This document shows positions 57,198 through 64,000 of a stretch of DNA of 64,000 nucleotides, piece after piece. The translations under genes and the position numbers were made by a program. Below the pieces are notes generated by a model that saw nothing but the letters and a program-made list of their open reading frames with translations, did no database searches and was not told the DNA's origin. Every line of letters starts with the position of its first letter. The first letter of the stretch is position 1. Source of the DNA: CAVRQM01 sp963822705 (GTDB lineage: Bacteria; Pseudomonadota; Alphaproteobacteria; Acetobacterales; Acetobacteraceae); assembly GCA_963822705.1 (NCBI GenBank), contig CAWGIX010000010.1, positions 1 to 64,000 on the forward strand, in the 5' to 3' direction.

Positions 57198-57270
57198 GCC
57201 GACGTAGCTCAGTGGTAGAGCAGCTGAATTCGTAATCAGCAGGTCCGGAGTTCGACCCTCCGCGTCGGCA
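57198..57270 (+). tRNA. tRNA-Thr (CGT anticodon)
   Basis: Cloverleaf: acceptor GCCGACG/CGTCGGC, D-stem GCTC/GAGC, anticodon stem GCTGA/TCAGC, T-stem CGGAG/CTCCG with TTCGACC loop, discriminator A, no encoded CCA. The loop between the anticodon stems is ATTCGTAA, eight bases rather than seven: an extra A sits at 57237-57238. Removing it gives TTCGTAA with anticodon CGT. The extra base is probably one of the window's single-base errors. Confidence 0.9.
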
Positions 57271-57817
57271 TTGATCTCAGGGTTTTACCCGAGCGGGGTG
57301 GAGACGATCCGGGAAATATGTCGCGGCGATTGCGCAAATTAGGTCGGAGCGGGAAGCGGTGAGTTACACTACTGATGCTCCGCTTGCTGCGCGCTCGGTT
57401 CGCCCCACGGCGGGGCCCGCCACGATCCCACGTTAAAGGCGTCTCGGCCCTGTCGGGGGGCTCAGCGCCGCTCGAGGCGTGCTCCAGCGGATCCCTCGTA
57501 TCTGAAATGGCGCTCGGGTCACCTGTTTTCGACCTCTAGCTTTGGCCAGAGCAACTCAGCGCCGGCGCCTGCCGCGCCCGCCCCACGTGGGAGGTGTCTT
57601 CCTGGGGAGGCGAGCGAAGCCGCCAGAGATTGGAGTGTCAGGTTTTGAGCAAGCACACGAGGAGCGGCCATCGTAGATGAGGTTGCAGGGCGTGGGTGCG
57701 GCGATGGTCTAAGCGCCGGCTTCGGAGAGGCCGAATTGCCGCGCCTAGCCTTCGAGATAAAGTCCTTGACCGTACCCGCGGCGTGTCTGCGCGTAGGCTT
57801 CAGGAGAGGGCCGCCTG
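57271..57817. other. 547-base gap between tRNA-Thr and rsmG
   Basis: No gene recognised. In many alphaproteobacteria mnmE and mnmG precede rsmG, but no MnmG C-terminal sequence is visible here. A TTGACC box at 57766-57771 might belong to the rsmG promoter, though a matching -10 at normal spacing is not evident. Confidence 0.45.
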
Positions 57818-58432
57818 ATGGACGTCCTGAATCTATTAGCCGGGAAGATGGCTAGCCGTCCCGTTTCACGTGAAACAATAAGCCGACTTCAAGATTTTGC
57901 GCAGCTGGCCATGCGGTGGAACGGGTGTCTCAGTCTTTTTGCCGGAACGAACGCGTGCTAATTTTGGGACCGTCACGTTTCGGACTCCTTGCAACTGCTA
58001 TCTCTCATACCTGCGCGAGCCCATACCGCCTTGGATATCGGGAGCGGTGGCGGATTACCGGGCTTGGTTCTTGCCATCGCCACTGACCTTGAGTTCACCC
58101 TGGTCGAGTCCAATAGACGCAAAGCCGCTTTCCTGCTGGAGGCGGCGCGAATCACCGGCACCACAGTCAAGGTCGCCGCTAGCCGCCTGAAGTATCTCGA
58201 TACTCGAGTGGACCTCATAACCGCCCGCGCGGTGGCTCCGCTGCCGCGCCTGCTAGAGATGGCCTTCCCCCACCTGCATCAAGACGGAACATGCCTATTC
58301 CCAAAGGGGGCCTCCATAGCCGCAGAACTCAAGGAGAGCGCTCGGGCGTGGCAGTTTGAGGTAGAGCATTTTCCCAGCGTGACCAACTCGGAAGCCACGA
58401 TCCTGCGTGTGGCAAACCTCCGGCCGCGGTGA
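57818..58432 (+). CDS. rsmG: 16S rRNA (guanine527-N7)-methyltransferase RsmG, with an in-frame stop
   Basis: RsmG/GidB methylates G527 of 16S rRNA. N-terminus MDVLNLLAGKMASRPVSRET, ISRLQDFAQLAMRWN; the middle DRHVSDSLQLLSLIP and SAM motif ALDIGSGGGLPGLVLA; the C-half TARAVAPLPRLLEMAFPHL and LFPKGASIAAEL. TAA at 57959-57961 interrupts the frame just before FWDRHVSDS. Reading GCTAATTT in the neighbouring frame would give an ordinary '..NFWDRH', so two compensating one-base errors around 57953-57966 explain it. AGGAGAG precedes ATG 57818. 204 aa. The parS site is embedded in its codons for PVSRET. Confidence 0.9.
57862..57877. promoter_or_regulatory. parS: parS centromere site
   Basis: CGTTTCACGTGAAACA matches 15 of 16 bases of the consensus TGTTTCACGTGAAACA. 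ParB loads here for chromosome segregation. It lies within the rsmG coding sequence, about 600 bases upstream of parA, and encodes the VSRET residues. Confidence 0.93.
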
Positions 58433-58481
58433 GGGGCACTGCGCACTCGACGCGAATCCGTTTCCATGCTGCTGGACGGTC

Positions 58482-59266
58482 ATGGTGGTGTGCTTGGCAA
58501 TAGCGAACCAGAAAGGCGGCGTGGGCAAGACCACGACCGCCGTCAATCTCGCCGCCAGTTTCGCCGCCCGGGCGTCCCGCGTCCTGCTTGTGGACCTGGA
58601 TGCCCAGGGCAACGCCTCGACCCACCTCGGCGTTGACTCCGACCGGCGGCGATAGCAGCAGCTACCACCTGTTGGGGCCAGAAATCCAAAAGGGCGTTCA
58701 GCCCATTTCCTGCCCAGTGCGCGACTTGTCGGTCATTCCCGCATCCATGGATTTGGCTGGCATCGAAGTGGAGCTGGCCGACGATCCCGGCCGCGCCTTC
58801 CGCCTCCGGCGCGCCCTGACCAGCCTGCCAGCACCACCCGACCTCATTGTGATCGACTGCCCCCCATCGTTCGGCCTGTTGACGATCAACGCTCTCGCTG
58901 CCGCAACAGCGCTTCTAATACCGCTGCAATGCGAGTTTTTTGCCCTGGAGGGATTGGCCCACCTAAAGCGCAGCGTGGATGCTGTACCGAGAGTCCTATA
59001 ACTCGAGCCTTCGCATAACCGGAATCGTGCTGACCATGTTCGACCGCCGGAACAATCTCTCAGAACTCGTTGCCGCGGATGTGAGGAGCTTCTTCGGTGA
59101 CCTGGTCCTGCAAACGGTCATTCCCCGAAACATCAAGCTCTCCGAAGCACCAAGCCACGGTGTTCCGATCTCCCTGTACGACGCCCGGTCCCCCGGCGCG
59201 CTCGCCTACGAACGCTTGGCCGACGAGATGCTCGAACGTCTCGCAATGGGGCCTCAGCATGCGTGA
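58482..59266 (+). CDS. parA: Chromosome-partitioning ATPase ParA, two frameshifts
   Basis: Deviant Walker-A ATPase that positions origins with ParB-parS. LAIANQKGGVGKTTTAVNLA carries the deviant Walker A. Also VLLVDLDAQGNASTHLG, then (frame move near 58635) SSYHLL and LIVIDCPPSFGLLTINALAA. After a second move near 58988 (DAV then RESYNSSLRITGIVLTMFD) it continues IPRNIKLSEAPSHGVPISLYD. About 261 aa after repair. ATG 58482. The 3' end overlaps parB by eight bases. Confidence 0.93.
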
Positions 59267-60116
59267 GGCCTCGCCGCGTCTCGGCCGGGGGCTGGCAACG
59301 CTTCTGGGCCAGACAGCACAAGGCGTAGATCGCCTGCCCTCGACCCTGCGGATGGTCGCGACCGTGGACCTGGAGGCCAACCCACATCAACCGCGGGCCG
59401 CCGTGGACCCCGCATCGCTGCGGGAATTGGCGGAATCCATTCGTCAGCGCGGAGTCTTGCAGCCCCTGCTGGTTCGCGAGATCGCCGGAACGGCCGGCCG
59501 GCTGCAGATTATCGCCGGAGAACGCCGCTGGCGCGCCGCGCGGGAGGCTGGTCTCGACCGGGTGCCCTGCCTCGTGGTCTCGTTGGCCGACCAAGAGGCG
59601 TCGCTCGCCACCCTGGTGGAGAACCTACAGCGCCAGGATCTCGGGCCGCTCGACGAAGCCGAGGGCTTTCGGCACATGATCGAACAGTTCGCCTTCAGCG
59701 CTGAAAGCCTCGCCCTCGCGCTCGGCAAATCCCGCAGCCACGTCGCGAACACGCTCCGCTTACTTAACTTGCCGGCACCGGTGATTGACCATCTACGGGC
59801 GGGTCGGATTTCGGCGGGCCACGCGCGTGCGTTGCTGACCCATCCCGATCCGGTCGCGGCCGCGCGCCGCGTCATTGATCGGGGACTGAGCGTGCGCGAC
59901 ACCGAAGGCCTCGCCAACCTCTCGACCGACGCGGAGCGCAGCAAGTCTTCGGAGCGCCTGGTCGATCCTGACCTTGCAGCTTTGCAGCAAGATCTGGAGC
60001 AAAAATTAGGCCTCAAGGTCGTCATCTCCGACCGCCGGGGCACCGGACGGGTAATCCTGCACTACCGCTCGCTGGACCAGCTCGATGCACTAGTCGCCCT
60101 GCTCAGCGGCGGATGA
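59259..60116 (+). CDS. parB: Chromosome-partitioning protein ParB
   Basis: CTPase and DNA clamp that loads at parS. N-terminal REASPRLGRGLATLLG (ParA-contact region), ParB/Srx domain NPHQPRAAVDPASLRELAES, the box II motif GERRWRAAREAG, the HTH segment LALALGKSRSHVANTLRLLN and a C-terminal dimerisation region (GRVILHYRSLDQLDALVALL). 285 aa, intact frame. ATG 59259 overlaps the parA stop. Confidence 0.96.
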   Translation: MREASPRLGRGLATLLGQTAQGVDRLPSTLRMVATVDLEANPHQPRAAVDPASLRELAESIRQRGVLQPLLVREIAGTAGRLQIIAGERRWRAAREAGLDRVPCLVVSLADQEASLATLVENLQRQDLGPLDEAEGFRHMIEQFAFSAESLALALGKSRSHVANTLRLLNLPAPVIDHLRAGRISAGHARALLTHPDPVAAARRVIDRGLSVRDTEGLANLSTDAERSKSSERLVDPDLAALQQDLEQKLGLKVVISDRRGTGRVILHYRSLDQLDALVALLSGG

Positions 60117-61058
60117 GCCGCTCAGCCGGCACTGCCAAATGCAGGACCGCTTCCCGACAGAGTACAGTTGGCGGGATAGCCGGTCGACTTGCAAAGCCGT
60201 TCGGTACGATATAGGGCGGCCGCAGCCGTATCGAGGCGAGCAGGGGTCCAGCCTTCGCGCACTGCCCCGGCCGAAGCGGTCACGGGCCCCATGAGCCGGA
60301 GCGGAGCGCACTCTCTGCATTTGACGCAGCGCCCGTCTAAGCACTGCCACTGCGGCAACACCCTCCGCAATCGCCTGCGTCACGGCCCCGTCCAGCACCC
60401 CGGCATGGCCGGCGAGCCCAGACGAAAATCCTGCCTCAAGTGCACCGCCCGCAAAACCCTCACCCAAGCACAATGCATCCTCCCCGGAGAGAGTCCCGTC
60501 TCGGCCAGCGAACAGAGCCGCCCTCAGACCCAGTAGCTGAGGATCTTCGGCTTCGATCTGGACGTGCCGCACCAGCGCATCCATCGCTGCGGGATCTGCC
60601 CGAACGCCAAGGCTTTCGAACACCCGGCGCAACGCTTTGTCGATTCCGTCGGTGCGTATGACGCAGGACACGCTGCACCCCGCCTCGCTGCTCTCGACAA
60701 GGTCGCGCAAACGCGATTTCGAGGAGAGCACGCCGGCCTGCAGCAGAAGCAGCGCCGATCCGCCCTGTTCCAGCGCCCATTGCACGGTGGTGGTCAGCCG
60801 ATCTGTTGGCGCACGCACCCGCACAACGCGTCCTTTTCCGAACGGTGCGGGCGAGGCAAGGCTGGCGCGGATGGCCTCCGGCTCATCCGCGGAATGCTCA
60901 CTTACCGCGAACGGATCCTCGGCATCTCCGGCCGCGTGTTGCGCCAACTCCCGAGCGCGTGTCCGGACGAGACCCTCGTCCCCCCCGTGCAGCAACACCA
61001 CGCGCCAACCCGACAAGCGGGCCAAGAGAGAGGCGAGGTTATGGCCGTCTGACCGCAT
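60104..61058 (-). CDS. holA: DNA polymerase III subunit delta HolA, frameshifted near the C-terminus
   Basis: Clamp-loader delta subunit. LARLSGWRVVLLHGGDEGLV, RVVRVRAPTDRLTTTVQWAL, CSVSCVIRTDGIDKALRRVF and AVAVLRRALRQMQRVRSA are in one frame. A move near 60310 gives LDTAAAALYRTERLCKSTGY, and a second near 60172 gives TVLCREAVLHLAVPAERLIR with a stop at 60104. About 318 aa after repair. It is convergent with parB (13-base overlap). The start at 61058 is 2 bases from the lptE stop. Confidence 0.88.
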
Positions 61059-61598
61059 CTATGCCGCCCTCTGATGGTCGAAAAACAGGCCGAGCTGGAG
61101 CGCGATCTGATCGGCGATGTTCTCGGCCAGGCGACCGACCGTTGCTTCCTGATCCAGATCAGCGGCAAAAAACTGCTGGTTGATTACGTCGTAGCCGTCC
61201 ACACGCCGGGCAGAGCCGCTCGTCAGCGTCTTGCGCGAAGGATCTAGACTGATCAGCGCATACTGCGCGTAGGCGGTCACACGGATGTGGGTGACAGTGC
61301 TCTCCTGCTAAATCGCGATCGGGTCGTCGCTCACCGCAAACGTCGTCCGCAACTCGTATCGCCGCGCGACACCGGCCCCGAACCGCTCGAATCGCTCTTG
61401 GAGCGCCTCGCGCAGCTGCTGCCCGGCGCGTTCGGGGATGATGTCCACAGTGATTGCCGCCAATCCGCGCCGCGGGCCGGCTCCGCCCTGATCGCCGTAG
61501 ATCGGTCGGAACCCGCACCCCCCGAGGGCGAGTAACGCTGCAGCGATCCCCAGTAGCCGGCGGCGACCCCGAAAGCAGGTGTTGCCTAGGTCCGCCAC
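61059..61598 (-). CDS. lptE: LPS-assembly lipoprotein LptE, with an in-frame amber codon
   Basis: Outer-membrane lipoprotein plug of the LptD channel. Signal and lipobox GIAAALLALGGCGFRPIYG; then LAAITVDIIPERAGQQLREA and LRTTFAVSDDPIAI. A TAG at 61308-61310 follows, and the same frame carries on QESTVTHIRVTAYAQYALIS, GYDVINQQFFAADLDQEATV, ending DQIALQLGLFFDHQRAA. The codon is probably CAG (Gln) miscalled or mutated. GTG 61598 has GGAGG upstream, inside the end of leuS. 179 codons. Confidence 0.88.
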
Positions 61599-61601
61599 GC
61601 C

Positions 61602-64000
61602 TCACCTCCGCAACACGAAATTCACAATCCGGCCCGGAACGTAGACGTGGCGAGCCACCGACGCTCCGGCCAGCGCCCGGGCAACGTTCTCCTCCGCCTT
61701 CGCCGCCCGCACGACCTCAGCTTCCGAGGCTTCGACCGGCATTTCGATCGACCCTCGAAGCCGGCCGTGCACCTGAATGGCGATCGTCACCCGGCGCACG
61801 TAAACTCGTTCGGGGTCGAATTCGGGCCACGCAGATTGCGCGAGCAGAGCCGCGCCCGGCGGCGATAAGAGAGCATGCAGCTCCTCGGCCAAATGCGGCA
61901 TCATCGGCGCGATCAGCGCCGCAAGCGTGAGCAATGCGGTCCGTCGCGCACGCTCGCCTTCGGGGGAGCCGATCTCCACAAGACTTCGCGCCGGACTCGG
62001 CGATTGCATTGGCCAGCTCGTGAATGCGGGCCACGGCTACGTTGAAAGCAAACGCGTCGAGCGCCTCGGTCACCGCCGCAATCGTTGCATGGGTCAGGCG
62101 CTGAAGCGGATTATCGTCCTGAGGCCCCCCTTCCACCGGCCCGGGCGCCGGTGAGCGCGCAGCGTGGGCATAAGCCAGCCGGTACAACCGCTGCACAAAA
62201 CGATGCGCGCCGGCGACCCCCGCCTCGGTCCACTCCATGTCGCGATCCGGCGGGCTGTCCGATAGCATGAACCACCGCGCGGTATCGGCGCCGTACTGCT
62301 CGATGATCCGCCCCGGATCGACCGTGTTGCGTTTGTTCTTCGACATCTTTTCCACCCGACCCACGGTTACGGGCCGGCCTGTATCGCGCGCCGCCGTTCC
62401 CCCCGGGCCTTCGACGACCTCCTCCGGATAGAGCCACTGGCCGTCCTCGCCGCGATAGCTCGCGTGCGTTACCATTCCCTGTGTGAACAGACCCGCAAAC
62501 GGCTCTGCGACGGGGAGCAACTCGGAGCGGTGCATGGCACGGGTGAAAAAGCGGGCATAAAGCAGGTGCAGAATCGCGTGCTCGATGCCGCCGACATATT
62601 GATCGACCGGCAACCACGCGGAGGCGGCCCGCTTTTCCACGGGAACGTCTGCGCGCGGGCTGCAGAAGCGGGCAAAATACCAGGAACTGTCGACAAAAGT
62701 GTCGAGCGTGTCCGTTTCGCGCAGTGCCGGCCCGCGGCAGCGCGGGCAGGCGACATGCTTCCAGGTCGGATGGTGGTCGAGCGCATTGCCGGGACGGTCG
62801 AAGCGGACATCCTCGGGCAGGCGCACCGGCAGGTCCGCCTCGGGCACCGGCACGATCCCGCACGCCTTGCAGTGGACTACCGGCACCGGACAGCCCCAGT
62901 AGCGCTGTCGGCTCACGCCCCAGTCGCGCAGCCGCCAATTCACTTCTGCCCGGCCGCTGCCGAGTCGCTCCAGCTCCTCGACCGCCCGTCGTTTTGCGCG
63001 CGCCACGTCCAGACCGTCCAAAAATCCCGAGTGGCAGATCGTGCCCGGTCCGTCATAGGCCGTCTCGCCTACCGCCACCGACTCAGGGTCGGCCCCTGGC
63101 GGAGCCACGACCGGCCGCACCGGCAATCCGTATTGCCGGGCAAATTCCAAGTCGCGCTGGTCATGCGCGGGACAGCCGAAAACAGCCCCCGTGCCGTACT
63201 CCATCAGCACGAAATTCGCGATCCACACCGGAAAGCTCCGCTCCGGCTCGAACGGATGCGCCACCCGCAGCCCGGTATCAAAACCCCTTTTCTCGGCCTG
63301 CTCGATGGCGGCTTCGCTGGTGCCAAGGCTGCGGCACGCGGCAATGAACGCGGCCGCCCGCTCGTCTTCCGCGGCCACCGCCGAGGCCACCGGATGCTCC
63401 GGCGCCAGCGCCAGAAAGGACATGCCGAACAGCGTGTCGGGGCGGGTCGTATACACCTCGATTTCGGCCAGCGACTTCACCGGCGGCGTCAGCCGGAAGG
63501 CCAGCCGCGCGCCTTCGCTGCGGCCGATCCACTGCGCCTGCATGACCCGCACGCGCTCCGGCCAGCGGTCCAGCCCGTCCAAGGCCTCCAGCAGCTCCGG
63601 CGCAAAATGTGTAATGCGCAAAAACCACTGAGCCAGCCTGCGCTTCTCCACCGGGGCTCCGGAACGCCAGCCGCGCCCATCGACCACCTGCTCGTTCGCC
63701 AGCACCGTGCCATCGACCGGATCCCAGTTGACCCAGGCCTCGCGGCGGTCGACCAGACCGGCCCGCATAAGGTGCAGAAACAGACGTTGCTGATGACCAT
63801 AATAATCCGGGTCGCAGGTGGCGAACTCGCGGGTCCAGTCCAGCGAGAGCCCCATCCGCCGCAGTTCCGCCCGCATGGTGGCGATATTGGCCCGCGTCCA
63901 CTCCGCCGGATGCACGCCACGCTCGCGCGCCGCGTTTTCCGCAGGCAAACCGAACGCGTCCCAGCCCATCGGATGCAGCACCATGTGACCGCGCGCGCGC
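61602..64000 (-). CDS. leuS: Leucine-tRNA ligase, N-terminally cut by the window edge, frameshifted near the C-terminus
   Basis: Class I synthetase for leucine. Visible from MVLHPMGWDAFGLPAENAA, about 50 residues after the expected start, so the HIGH motif lies beyond the window. Editing domain: IEVYTTRPDTLFGMSFLALA and GTGAVFGCPAHDQRD. Also YWGCPVPVVHC and DTLDTFVDSSWYFARFC. The signature lysine loop reads KMSKNKRNT rather than KMSKS. The frame moves near 61990 (ELANAIAES, then PARSLVEIGSPEGERARRTA) and ends VYVPGRIVNFVLRR. First gene of leuS-lptE-holA. Confidence 0.95.

Noticed and set aside
57230..57245. Programmed frameshifting by an enlarged-loop tRNA as explanation for the frame breaks
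   Set aside because: The breaks occur in both directions, at unrelated codons, and not specifically at Thr ACG codons. A shared sequencing-error source is simpler.

Overview
The window looks like chromosomal DNA of a high-GC alphaproteobacterium, probably a member of the Rhodospirillales/Acetobacteraceae. This rests on the gene orders purC-(purS)-purQ-purL-bolA-grxD and dapF-mtaB-ftsY, on rsmG-parA-parB facing leuS-lptE-holA with a parS site inside rsmG, and on a multi-copy Pro/Arg-rich protein family that I associate with Acetobacteraceae genomes. The family-level assignment is inference.

Layout. 1-4.5 kb: a TPR-type winged-helix regulator divergent from a methyltransferase, then a decayed tyrosine-recombinase gene, a tiny lipoprotein and a hypothetical gene. 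4.7-12.1 kb: amidase, first copy of the Pro/Arg-rich cassette, YaiI-like protein, acyltransferase, 3-methyladenine glycosylase I and an MFS exporter. 12.1-17 kb: a branched-chain amino acid/amide ABC operon (binding protein, LivH, a fused LivM-LivG, LivF). 17.2-27.8 kb: a large FAD/iron-sulfur oxidoreductase, GNAT acetyltransferase, dapF-mtaB-ftsY, TerC-family protein, purB and purC. 27.8-29.5 kb: an accessory patch (antitoxin, broken PIN toxin, decayed beta-helix protein gene) sits where purS is normally found. 29.8-34.3 kb: purQ-purL-bolA-grxD-trpS. 34.3-37.3 kb: an ArsR-controlled operon of three SRPBCC proteins, a VOC protein and a glutathione transferase. 37.5-50.1 kb: two near-identical inverted copies of the Pro/Arg-rich cassette bracket a carbohydrate/amide catabolic region (GatZ, PfkB kinase, SDR, M14-type deacylase, creatininase-like amidohydrolase, a sugar-type ABC importer lacking an ATPase, a GntR regulator) plus a PLP enzyme. 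50.3-57.2 kb: DUF1254/DUF1214 protein, a two-winged-helix regulator, a DUF736 remnant and pqiABC. 57.2-64 kb: tRNA-Thr, rsmG with parS, parA, parB, then convergent holA, lptE and leuS (leuS runs off the end).

Two points dominate. First, single-base frame breaks are spread over the whole window, including housekeeping genes (purL, purB, dapF, mtaB, parA, holA, leuS) and even the tRNA anticodon loop. Both halves of each gene stay well conserved, so most breaks are probably sequence or assembly errors rather than decay. I therefore give full intended gene spans and state where the frame moves. Second, the three Pro/Arg-rich cassettes share a -35/-10 promoter whose spacing places the start codon almost at the transcription start (leaderless mRNA), plus a conserved 3' tail. 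They are the best candidate in the window for an undescribed system.
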